Assembly (NCBI GenBank): GCA_022848865.1
Contig: JAJISE010000020.1
Coordinates: 1 to 33,749 of the forward strand
Origin: Candidatus Thermoplasmatota archaeon
GTDB lineage: Archaea; Thermoplasmatota; Thermoplasmata; RBG-16-68-12; JAGMCJ01
Direction of reading: 5' to 3'
DNA: 33,749 nt
Part shown: positions 16,359 to 22,869 of the stretch, piece after piece
How positions within the stretch are numbered: position 1 is the stretch's first letter
Layout: each line of letters opens with the position of its first letter
Translations under genes and position numbers: made by a program
Notes under the pieces: generated by a model
Told to the model about the DNA's origin: nothing
The model's database searches: none
What the model saw: the letters and a program-made list of their open reading frames with translations, nothing else

Positions 16359-16756
16359 CTGACGTACTTGTCGATGGTCGGCGTGAGCAAGGGAGCGGGC
16401 ATCGCCCCCTGCAGCTGGTCGACTAGCTTGCCGTTCTGGAACACGAGCAGCGTGGGGATGGCCATGATCCCGTACTTCGTCGGGGTCGCGGGATTCTGGT
16501 CCACGTTCATCTTTCCAAAGACGACCTTGCCTTTGTACGTCTGCGCTAGCTCCTTGAGTATGGGCTCCATCATCTTACAGGGACCGCACCAGTCGGCCCA
16601 GAAATCCACAACAACGACAGGGTACTTGTTGACCGTGTCATCGAAATCGGCATCTGTCACAACCACCGGCGCTCCGGGCATATCTTGACTCATATCTTTC
16701 ATCAACTCCTGTAGTTTCTTCTCTCTGATGGCTTCCAGCTCCTCGTCCTCAGTCAA
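16355..16756 (-). CDS. trxA: Thioredoxin
   Basis: A 133-residue thioredoxin with the active-site motif WCGPCK and the cis-proline segment AIPTLLVF. It reduces protein disulfides in the cytoplasm. The first 30 residues are an acidic and Met-rich extension beyond the usual fold. The start is uncertain. TTG 16756 overlaps the end of the regulator gene and follows GGAGGGG by four bases; an internal ATG at 16702 with AGGAG close by would give a normal-length protein of 115 residues. It lies directly downstream of the TrmB-type regulator and is probably co-transcribed with it. It is convergent with the M29-like gene, the two TAG stops sharing one CTAG. Confidence 0.92.
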   Translation of the reverse strand: MTEDEELEAIREKKLQELMKDMSQDMPGAPVVVTDADFDDTVNKYPVVVVDFWADWCGPCKMMEPILKELAQTYKGKVVFGKMNVDQNPATPTKYGIMAIPTLLVFQNGKLVDQLQGAMPAPLLTPTIDKYVS

Positions 16757-17123
16757 GGGACCCCTCCATCTCCTCCTCGAATCTGCTCAGCGAGTCGAGC
16801 AGGGACTCGTGCCAGTCCTCAATGCACCGCGCGAGCTCCCTCTTCACCTGAGCGGGAGGGACCGCCTCGTATGCGTAGTAGTAGCCTCCGTCCTTGATGG
16901 TCTCCGTCTGCCTCTTTGTGAGCCCGGCGGACATCAGATTCTTGAGCACCCTCTGGATCGAGGACCTGTCCCTTCCGACCTGCTTTGCCACGTCCGAGAC
17001 CCTCTGTCCCTCGGAGGACAGGAGCAGACGATAGACTCTCAACTCAGTCTCGCTCAGATTGAGCATGTTCCTGAGCATCTCGGAACAGCTTTCCGGCGGG
17101 TCCATTGCGGTGAGGCGCTGCAT
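16749..17123 (-). CDS. TrmB-type winged-helix transcriptional regulator
   Basis: A 124-residue DNA-binding protein. Residues about 20-80 form a TrmB-like winged helix: LNLSETELRVYRLLL, then the recognition region SDVAKQVGRDRSSIQRVLKNLMSAGL, followed by the wing around KDGGYYYAYE. The C-terminal 40 residues are helical and likely to mediate dimerisation; the sugar-binding domain of long TrmB proteins is absent. The ATG at 17123 is chosen because a TATA box lies about 27 bases upstream, as expected for a leaderless transcript. An ATG at 17105 is possible. Its operon with thioredoxin suggests a redox-linked role, which is an inference. Confidence 0.87.
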   Translation of the reverse strand: MQRLTAMDPPESCSEMLRNMLNLSETELRVYRLLLSSEGQRVSDVAKQVGRDRSSIQRVLKNLMSAGLTKRQTETIKDGGYYYAYEAVPPAQVKRELARCIEDWHESLLDSLSRFEEEMEGSLD

Positions 17124-17145
17124 CCGCCTCTGATAGACAGGACGC

Positions 17146-17153
17146 ATATATAA
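17146..17153 (-). promoter_or_regulatory. TATA box for the regulator-thioredoxin operon
   Basis: The minus strand reads CTTATATATGCG here, centred about 27 bases upstream of the ATG at 17123. Spacing and sequence fit an archaeal TATA box with a leaderless transcript. Confidence 0.65.
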
Positions 17154-17230
17154 GGGTGTGTATGAATAATGCACAACCGTTTAGTACGGTGTGAGGAATC
17201 GTTATGTTTATCATATTTTCACAGACCAAC

Positions 17231-17240
17231 AAATATTTAT
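17231..17240 (+). promoter_or_regulatory. TATA box for the integrase gene
   Basis: The AT-rich stretch AAATATTTAT is centred about 29 bases upstream of the ATG at 17265, consistent with a leaderless integrase transcript. A second AT-rich stretch at 17242-17250 is closer than usual to the start. Confidence 0.5.
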
Positions 17241-17264
17241 GCTTATATTACTTACCGTTCTTTG

Positions 17265-18458
17265 ATGCACGACGTTGAGAAGGCGATTGACACAAGGATC
17301 GTTTCCCTGGGACTGGAAGAGCAGAGGGAAGTAGCAAAACGGTACAATGACGAGGCAATAGCTCAGGACAAGAAACCACGAACACGATTAGCGCGCATCT
17401 ACGCTTTGAAGAAGCTAGCCGTGTTCACCGAGAAGCCCTTCGAGGACGTGTCCAAGGACGACCTCATAGCCTTCTCCAAGCGCCTTAGCGAGAAGTACAG
17501 CAAGAACACGAAGTTCACTATCGAGGCGCAGGTGAAACACTTCTACAAGTGGCTGGAGGGCGATGACGAAGAGTATCCGAAGAAGGTTCGGTGGATGAAG
17601 GTCAAGAAGGATGGCAATCACCTGACACATGAGGACATATTGACACATCAGGAGATCCGCGATCTAGTGAAGGCTTGTGACCATCTGCGAGACAGGGCTA
17701 TGCTGATGGTTCTGTGGGAATCGGGAGCGAGGGCAAGTGAACTCCTCCGAATGAAGGTCGGAAGCGTTCACAGGGATAAGTTTGGAACGTTCGTCACGCT
17801 GAAGGGCAAGACCGGAATCAGAGAGGTTCGGCTGATCAAGAGCGAACCTTATCTCAAACTGTGGCTAAACCACCATCCTTTTCCTGATGACAAGAACTCT
17901 CCGTTGTGGATATGGAGGAAACCACGGCACGACCAATATGAAGGAATCGGAGCAGGCAGGTTGCGGGTGGTCATCTATTCGGCTAGGAAGGGAGCGAAGT
18001 TGCAGAAGAAGGTCTGGCCACATCTCTTTAGACATACAAGATTGACAGAGCTAGCGAAGAGGTACACGGAAGCCGAACTCAGGCTTATCGCAGGATGGGA
18101 AACGGATTCAAAGATGCCTGGGGTCTATGTCCACTTAAGCGGAAGGGATATCAAGGACCGTATGGCAGTTCGGGAAGGATTGAAGGAAGAAGAGGCGGAG
18201 GAGGAAGTGTCACCATTGGAACCGTGGATCTGCACTCTCTGTAATTCCGAGAATCCAGCTACCCACATCATCTGTCGGCATTGTGGTGAGACGCCGGACC
18301 AGAGCGATCTACTCATAAGCAGTCTGAAAGAGAAGCTGGACAAAGAAGTTGATGAAAGGACGCTTCAGAATGTGGTCAAGGTCATGGATATGTTGAGGGA
18401 GAAGGGGTATCTGGATGGACTGAAAGAGATTGCCAAGGATGAAGGGCATGATAGATAA
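17265..18458 (+). CDS. Tyrosine recombinase/integrase with C-terminal zinc ribbon
   Basis: A 397-residue tyrosine recombinase. Residues about 1-110 form a SAM-like DNA-binding domain. The catalytic set is visible: Arg156 in WESGARASELL, a candidate Lys in LKGKTG near 180, His253 and Arg256 in HLFRHTRLTEL, Trp288 in AGWETDSKM (replacing the second His) and the nucleophile Tyr298 in VYVHLS. After the catalytic domain a zinc ribbon is formed by Cys323, Cys326, Cys337 and Cys340, followed by a helical tail. The start ATG 17265 fits the promoter spacing; an upstream in-frame ATG at 17169 adds sequence unlike the family. It probably integrated the element that follows. No tRNA gene lies at its side. 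Confidence 0.9.
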   Translation: MHDVEKAIDTRIVSLGLEEQREVAKRYNDEAIAQDKKPRTRLARIYALKKLAVFTEKPFEDVSKDDLIAFSKRLSEKYSKNTKFTIEAQVKHFYKWLEGDDEEYPKKVRWMKVKKDGNHLTHEDILTHQEIRDLVKACDHLRDRAMLMVLWESGARASELLRMKVGSVHRDKFGTFVTLKGKTGIREVRLIKSEPYLKLWLNHHPFPDDKNSPLWIWRKPRHDQYEGIGAGRLRVVIYSARKGAKLQKKVWPHLFRHTRLTELAKRYTEAELRLIAGWETDSKMPGVYVHLSGRDIKDRMAVREGLKEEEAEEEVSPLEPWICTLCNSENPATHIICRHCGETPDQSDLLISSLKEKLDKEVDERTLQNVVKVMDMLREKGYLDGLKEIAKDEGHDR

Positions 18459-18541
18459 GAAATCGGAATGGCTACACTCAAAGAAGGGGGCTACCTGGAC
18501 CGACACCTTCCCCTCCGTTCCCAATAGAGAAGAAGCACATT

Positions 18542-18568
18542 CTTTGAAAGATTTTGTTTTGTTCAAAG
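18542..18568. repeat. Perfect 7-bp inverted repeat in AT-rich spacer
   Basis: CTTTGAA at 18542-18548 and TTCAAAG at 18562-18568 are exact inverted copies around a T-rich 13-base spacer. The site is 84 bases after the integrase stop and about 72 bases before the TATA box of the next operon. It could be an operator, a weak terminator hairpin or part of an origin; nothing in the sequence decides between these. Confidence 0.55.
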
Positions 18569-18640
18569 TTGAAAACATCTACCCATTTCTATATTGGCAG
18601 GGCAATAATAATATTTCGGAATTGAAAGCACAAACAAATG

Positions 18641-18648
18641 TATATATA
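18641..18648 (+). promoter_or_regulatory. TATA box for the Ku-PCNA-MCM operon
   Basis: The stretch TATATATA lies about 45 bases upstream of the Ku-like start at 18689. A transcript starting near 18670 would carry a short leader with the AGGTGA at 18679-18684. The preceding 180 bases are notably AT-rich compared with the flanking genes. Confidence 0.6.
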
Positions 18649-18688
18649 CTGGGCAACGCATGACGGTGTTGACCTATTAGGTGAAGGG

Positions 18689-19021
18689 ATGAAAGCACTA
18701 AGGAAGATTCCCATTTCCATTGGGTTCGTTCAGATTCCTTTGGAGCTATTCCATGCCAAGACCACGGACAAGCTCGATCTAAAGAGCCTGTGCAGTTGTG
18801 GATCGAGACCCAAGATGAGGATCGCCTGCCCCGACTGTCAGGAGGAATACACATCGTGGCAGAAAGTCCCCAATAGAGGCTATCCGATCTCCAAGAGCGA
18901 GTTCATCATCTTCTCGCAGGAGGAGTTGGAGAGCGTCCGCAACAACGCTCGGAAGTACGAGGCCAACGCCACGGAGAAGGCAGACGAACACCACGATGTG
19001 ATCCTGTGGTTCAACTGGTGA
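18689..19021 (+). CDS. Mini-Ku: protein matching only the N-terminal part of Ku
   Basis: A 110-residue protein whose first 85 residues read like the start of prokaryotic Ku, the ring-shaped protein that holds broken DNA ends in non-homologous end joining. The family opening ISFGLVNIPVKLY is matched by ISIGFVQIPLELF (residues 9-21). The cysteine block follows as CSCGSR (35-40) and CPDC (47-50), a likely zinc ribbon, then GYPISKSEFIIFSQEELE (64-81), matching the GYE...YVVLTDEELE of Ku. Normal Ku is about 250-300 residues; the ring-closing core and C-terminus are absent and the last 25 residues are charged and unrelated. ATG 18689 follows AGGTGA by four bases. No LigD is in the window. Confidence 0.72.
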   Translation: MKALRKIPISIGFVQIPLELFHAKTTDKLDLKSLCSCGSRPKMRIACPDCQEEYTSWQKVPNRGYPISKSEFIIFSQEELESVRNNARKYEANATEKADEHHDVILWFNW

Positions 19022-19057
19022 TGATAGAATGAGGAATCTAGCCTTGGAGAAAACACG

Positions 19058-19423
19058 ATGAGCCGACAACTCCATTCTGAGGATGAACCTACACCCATGC
19101 AGAAACAGGGGTGTCATAAAGCCACAAGACGACAACAGCACCAACATCAAGAAGCCACAGGGAGCGGGGGAGAAGGTAAGGGTGAAACTGCTCCCGCAGG
19201 AATCGAATCGAGACACCATAGACCTTCTCCCGATACCCTGAGTTCATACTGTCCCAGATGTGGAAGGTCGCCACTCAGGTCGGACAGGTCGAGAAGGGCA
19301 GGGTATTGTGGTATGTGCCTTCGAGATGATCCGACACTCCCGAGAAGTGGGTATGTCCCGCCTGAAGTCAGAGTTGAGGGTTATTGGCGGAACTACCTTG
19401 CGAGGATAGGTGAGCCTGGATGA
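19058..19423 (+). CDS. Zinc-finger protein with disordered N-terminus
   Basis: A 121-residue protein. The first 60 residues are rich in Gln, His, Gly and Ser and probably disordered. They are followed by a four-cysteine zinc finger, Cys65-x2-Cys68 (YCPRCG) and Cys84-x2-Cys87 (YCGMC), with an Arg-rich loop that could contact nucleic acid. A short conserved-looking tail (VEGYWRNYLARIGEPG) ends the protein. ATG 19058 has GGAG eight bases upstream. It is the second gene of the element operon, and its stop overlaps the next start as ATGA. Function is unknown; the setting suggests DNA binding. Confidence 0.65.
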   Translation: MSRQLHSEDEPTPMQKQGCHKATRRQQHQHQEATGSGGEGKGETAPAGIESRHHRPSPDTLSSYCPRCGRSPLRSDRSRRAGYCGMCLRDDPTLPRSGYVPPEVRVEGYWRNYLARIGEPG

Positions 19424-19521
19424 GTTTGGACAGCTTTGTTCAGATTCAGAAGAAGCCGAAGCGCGAGCCAGAGCCGAAGCCCAAGAAGAAACCCGAGGCT
19501 ACCCATGAGATTCGAGCTTGA
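19420..19521 (+). CDS. 33-residue Lys/Pro/Glu-rich peptide
   Basis: A tiny open frame that starts with ATG overlapping the preceding stop (ATGA) and has AGGTGA six bases upstream, so the initiation signals are good. The product begins MSLDSFVQIQKK and continues with a Lys-Pro-Glu run like a disordered linker. The N-terminal QxxL-like hydrophobic part could be a short interaction motif, but this is a guess. It ends at TGA 19519-19521, overlapping the next small frame. Confidence 0.45.
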   Translation: MSLDSFVQIQKKPKREPEPKPKKKPEATHEIRA

Positions 19522-19570
19522 AGGTCGATTGGAGTGCGTGAGAGAGGAAATCGAGGAGATGGTAAAATGA
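19505..19570 (+). CDS. 21-residue helical peptide
   Basis: A 21-codon frame beginning at ATG 19505 inside the preceding peptide and ending at TGA 19568-19570, which overlaps the start of the next gene as ATGA. The product is amphipathic and acidic (MRFELEGRLECVREE and so on), compatible with one helix. Its main support is the exact ATGA overlap; it may serve only to couple translation. Confidence 0.3.
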   Translation: MRFELEGRLECVREEIEEMVK

Positions 19571-19818
19571 ATGTCTGGATCGTGGTAGAGGTCTATCAGG
19601 GCGTGGTCAACGAGGTAAGAGCCTACGAGACCGAAGAGCTTGCGGAAGGTGTGGCAGGAACGTCTTTTGAGGAGCATCTTTCGGGTCATCAAGCCAACGA
19701 GAATGACCGTTGGATTCTCCAAGAGGATGATGCGAAAGAACCCTACGGAAGTTGTCCATGCGGGGAGTATGACATTCTCGTTTTCGAGTCGCCCGTTCAC
19801 GGAAAAGTCGTTAGGTGA
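19567..19818 (+). CDS. 83-residue protein of unknown function
   Basis: A small protein starting MNVWIVVEVYQGVVNEVRAY. Alternating hydrophobic residues in the first 20 positions suggest a beta hairpin, a helix follows, and a SCPCGEYD segment near residue 62 holds two cysteines. The start is ATG 19567, overlapping the preceding stop, with GAGGAG about ten bases upstream; a GTG at 19534 adds an unlike, Gly/Arg-rich N-terminus. Its own TGA is embedded in the AGGTGA ribosome binding site of the PCNA gene, so the two are translationally coupled. No family is recognised. Confidence 0.6.
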   Translation: MNVWIVVEVYQGVVNEVRAYETEELAEGVAGTSFEEHLSGHQANENDRWILQEDDAKEPYGSCPCGEYDILVFESPVHGKVVR

Positions 19819-19823
19819 TAGAA

Positions 19824-20597
19824 ATGGAAATCGTAATGGAAACGAACGTGCTGAAGGAGTTCGTGGGTGTGCTTGGCGTTCTTGTGGATGAGGCCAAGCT
19901 GGTATTCGAGAAGGACGGGGTAAAGACCTCATGCGTTGATCCATCCCACGTCGCCATGGTAGAGGCTTCCCTGAACATGGACGCCTTCGACCGCTATTCC
20001 GTAGAACCCATCGAGATGGGCGTGGACTTGGGCAAGATTCAGGAGTTTCTCGGAATAGGGAGAACCGACAGGGTGACGATTCGGCATGACGAGAAGAAGA
20101 ATCGCCTCGTCTTTGAGATGGGATACGTCACTCGCTCCGTGGGGCTTGTGGACGCGGCGGGATTCCCCGACCCCACGATTCCGAATCTGAATCTTCCCAA
20201 CACCGCGAAGGTCGGGGTCAAGTACCTGCGAGGGGGCGTAAAGGCATCTGGGCAACTGAGCGACCACATCGCTGTCCTGCTGAAACCAGAGGGATTCGAG
20301 ATGATCGCAGAGGGAGACACGGACGAGTCGGAGATGGTTCTCCCAAAGGATCTCCTCGATGAGATAAACGCCGAGCAGACTGCCAGGAGCTTGTTCCCGC
20401 TTGACTATTTCGCCAACATGGTGAAGGCGATCAAGAGCAAGACCGTGGAAATCCTTCTCGGAACCGATTACCCAGTCAAGATGAGATGGGATTTTGAAAG
20501 GAAGATTCCTGAATCCAGAGACGGCAAGGAGACGGTCAAGACGGTGATTGTCGGAAGCGGACTGTTCCTTCTCGCACCGAGGATCGAGAGCGAATAG
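19824..20597 (+). CDS. pcn: PCNA-type DNA sliding clamp
   Basis: A 257-residue sliding clamp, the normal length of archaeal PCNA. The DPSHVAMV segment (residues about 38-45) matches the conserved DPxHVAMV of the first domain. The central loop is present, and near the C-terminus are LDYFANMVKAI, GTDYPVKMRW and the terminal FLLAPRIESE, all in their expected order. The clamp encircles DNA and tethers polymerase, helicase-associated factors and nucleases. The start is ATG 19824, five bases after AGGTGA; an upstream GTG at 19815 overlaps that site. It sits in the element's operon just before an MCM-like helicase, so it is probably the element's own clamp rather than the host copy. Confidence 0.9.
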   Translation: MEIVMETNVLKEFVGVLGVLVDEAKLVFEKDGVKTSCVDPSHVAMVEASLNMDAFDRYSVEPIEMGVDLGKIQEFLGIGRTDRVTIRHDEKKNRLVFEMGYVTRSVGLVDAAGFPDPTIPNLNLPNTAKVGVKYLRGGVKASGQLSDHIAVLLKPEGFEMIAEGDTDESEMVLPKDLLDEINAEQTARSLFPLDYFANMVKAIKSKTVEILLGTDYPVKMRWDFERKIPESRDGKETVKTVIVGSGLFLLAPRIESE

Positions 20598-20621
20598 TCC
20601 ATCCATCCAGAAGGGATTGAA

Positions 20622-20774
20622 ATGGAGCAGACGAAACTGCGGAAGTGGATCGGAAGAGAGGTCATCGAGCAATCCGATGGACTCAGGAGAAGGAAGGGGC
20701 TGAGGAATCAGGCATACCTGGACAAGTGGTCGAATGAAGCTGAATCAGACGCTGAGCGAGAAGGTCATAACTAA
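20622..20774 (+). CDS. 50-residue basic protein
   Basis: A 50-codon frame between the clamp and the helicase, starting at ATG 20622 with a weak AAGGGA upstream and overlapping the first 41 bases of the helicase gene. The product is rich in Lys and Arg (MEQTKLRKWIGREVIEQSDG, then LRRRKGLRNQ), with a predicted helix, and could bind DNA or the clamp. It has no recognised family. Support comes from filling the gap in an otherwise gapless operon. Confidence 0.42.
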   Translation: MEQTKLRKWIGREVIEQSDGLRRRKGLRNQAYLDKWSNEAESDAEREGHN

Positions 20775-22311
20775 GTGGGTTCACGGCTTTGCGGAGCAAT
20801 TCCCAGATACGGATGTAGACCAACTCCTGGGTCAGGTTCTCGATGATTACAGCCACCAGGACTTCGACAGCCCATCGGACTTCATGGAGAACATCGTGAA
20901 GGACAGGTTTCCTGACCTCTTCGATTGGTGGTCTCGGAAGGACCAGAAGGACTATCAGCTTAGGGCTGAAGAGGAACACTATGAGGAGATAGAGAGGCAG
21001 GAGAGGTCTCACGGATTGAGCAAGCTGATCGATTCAAAGCCAGAGGTCGAAGAGAGCATAGCCGATGGAGTGGTTCGGGTGTGCGAGAAGAACGTCCTCT
21101 ACTTCGACCTGCTGAGCGAGGTCGCGGATCGCGAGGATGCCGTCCTTGAGAAGTTCGGCGGATTCCACGAAGAGGGCTTTCCCGCAAGACCCTTCGGATG
21201 GGAGGTCAAGGACATCGAGGGACTACAGCCCGGTCACGTCTCCTATCTCATTAAGATAGGGATCGTCGCCGACCCAGAGGTAAAGGGATACAAGAGCAAC
21301 AGGTATCGCCACTATCAGCTTGAGAGCCTGGACGAGACGAGGGAAGGGCTGAAGAGGTTCGCGGAGATTCAGAAGGAAAAGGAAGCTCAGGACAAGCTGT
21401 GGAGCAAGGGTGGATTCCTCCAAGGCATCGAGGTAACGGAGGAGGACGTCGAGAGGTTCAAGACGATCCTTCAGGAGAACGACGCCATCGAGTATTGGCA
21501 TCCGGCCATCGCTCCCAAGATAGTGGGAATGAGGGAGCAGAAGATCGCGATTCTCATATCCTGCGGTTCAACCGAGGACAAGTACGAGAACAAGAACAGG
21601 GTTCATACTCTGCTGTACGGCAAGCCCGAGACGGGGAAGAGCAAGGTGGACAACGTCATCGTCAAGCTCGGCGGCGGAAAGGCGTCCCTCAGAAGTTCCC
21701 AGGTCGGATTGACTGCCGATTGCTCCGGCTCCGACATGACCCTGGGAACGCTTCCGAGAAATCATAAGGGTGCCTGTTTCATAGACGAGCTTGACAAGTT
21801 CTCTGGACAGGATCAATCTGGCTGTCTGGACGCCATGGAGGAGGGAGAGATACCCATCGCCGTTGGGAAGATCCAGACGATCCTTCCAGCACAGACGATA
21901 GTGGTGGCAACTGCGAATGATGTAGAGAAGATAAAGCCAGAGCTTCTGAGCAGGTTCGATTTCGTCGTCAAATGCGACCTGCCATCCATGAGAGAGGCTC
22001 AGGAGATCAGCGATGACATGTGGGAATACTGGAATCTCCCGAAGGGCGTTGAGACGCTTGAACTGGCTAAGTTCCTCAAGTGGGTAAGGACGAGAGACCC
22101 CGAGCTTCCCAACGCTGTCAGGCAGAAGGCGAAGGACATCTCAAGGCAGTACATAATGTATTCGAGGGAGACGAGGCCGAGAAGGCTTGAGAGGATCATA
22201 AGGATAGCGTTGGCGATTGCTCGACTTAATTACAGGGATTGCTCGATTCAAGATGTCAATAGGGCTTTGGAGTTCATCAATGAAATCAAGCCGCAGGTAT
22301 CTGAGACCTGA
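20734..22311 (+). CDS. MCM-like AAA+ replicative helicase with non-standard N-terminus
   Basis: A 525-residue AAA+ protein whose C-terminal half is MCM-like. The lead-in HPAIAPKIVGMREQKIAIL is followed by Walker A GKPETGKS (296-303), GLTADC (325-330), Walker B with ACFIDELDK (347-355), the helix-2 insert DAMEEGEIPIAVGKIQTILPAQ, sensor 1 ATAND with Asn395, and the arginine finger LLSRFDF (404-410). These match MCM motifs in order. The 250 N-terminal residues lack the OB-fold and zinc-binding ring of normal MCM and instead look helical, with a possible winged helix near 160-205. It would unwind DNA at the element's origin. ATG 20734 lacks a strong ribosome binding site, so the start is less certain. 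Confidence 0.85.
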   Translation: MKLNQTLSEKVITKWVHGFAEQFPDTDVDQLLGQVLDDYSHQDFDSPSDFMENIVKDRFPDLFDWWSRKDQKDYQLRAEEEHYEEIERQERSHGLSKLIDSKPEVEESIADGVVRVCEKNVLYFDLLSEVADREDAVLEKFGGFHEEGFPARPFGWEVKDIEGLQPGHVSYLIKIGIVADPEVKGYKSNRYRHYQLESLDETREGLKRFAEIQKEKEAQDKLWSKGGFLQGIEVTEEDVERFKTILQENDAIEYWHPAIAPKIVGMREQKIAILISCGSTEDKYENKNRVHTLLYGKPETGKSKVDNVIVKLGGGKASLRSSQVGLTADCSGSDMTLGTLPRNHKGACFIDELDKFSGQDQSGCLDAMEEGEIPIAVGKIQTILPAQTIVVATANDVEKIKPELLSRFDFVVKCDLPSMREAQEISDDMWEYWNLPKGVETLELAKFLKWVRTRDPELPNAVRQKAKDISRQYIMYSRETRPRRLERIIRIALAIARLNYRDCSIQDVNRALEFINEIKPQVSET

Positions 22312-22529
22312 TAGCGTGGGTCTGCTGGGCGAGAGATTCCTTCACGGTCATCCACATTGAAAAAAGGACAATCACAATCGTTCCAAAACCTTGCCCCAAA
22401 TGCAACCTGATAACAAAGCCACAGGTAGGCTCTCCATTTGTGCAGTCCGATTCTCAACGCTGAGTAGGTCGAGTTCTCACTTATGTTGAATCAGTCTTCA
22501 GGCGACAATGGAAGGAGAACATGGGTATT
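22312..22529. other. Spacer after the helicase gene, no convincing gene
   Basis: This 218-base stretch between the helicase stop and the HEPN remnant is moderately AT-rich. A plus-strand frame crossing it could encode a short peptide with a PKPCPKCN motif around 22388-22411 but has no start codon. This may be a decayed zinc-finger gene. I found no tRNA, no hairpin of note and no match by eye to the sequence upstream of the integrase, so no att site is called. Confidence 0.4.
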
Positions 22530-22850
22530 TCAGGTGCTGGCTGCTTGACGGCCTTTCTTCTTCATGTCTTGGACGACATCAGTGATGGTTGCGGCCACTT
22601 GGAGGAATAGGCTTTCCGCTTCCCTCTTTGAGAAGATTCTGTCTGGATGCTCGACCATGTTTCTGTTCTCCCGTACGAAGTCCAGGTGCCCCATCAAAGT
22701 TCTTTTCACCCTGTACTTCAGCTTTCCTGGTTCTCGCTCAGTCAGGAGCTCGTCGATAATCGACTTCCATCCCTTCCTGGAGGGTTTCTTCCTTGTCTTG
22801 CGCTGGTAGTACCCCCTCAAGACTTCCTCCGTAGCCCGAAGCGCGGTCAT
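22530..22850 (-). pseudogene. HEPN-domain gene, 5'-truncated
   Basis: A 106-residue frame matching the C-terminal half of HEPN-domain proteins seen near toxin and defence genes. It starts with ALRATEEVLRGYYQRKT, which in complete relatives lies in the middle of the protein, after a region ending in a similar MRATEE segment. It contains the HEPN-type R-x4-H signature as ENRNMVEHPDRIFS and a following helix. The upstream half is missing; its place is taken by the antisense of the CARDB-type gene. The nominal ATG at 22850 is therefore probably accidental. HEPN proteins are often RNases or their inactive relatives. I treat this as a remnant, though a shortened active product cannot be excluded. 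Confidence 0.6.
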
Positions 22851-22869
22851 CGCCGATGCGGTCGGCCTG

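Noticed and set aside
17150-22560. att-site direct repeats flanking the putative element
   Set aside because: I compared the sequence upstream of the integrase with the spacer after the helicase by eye and found no convincing shared stretch.
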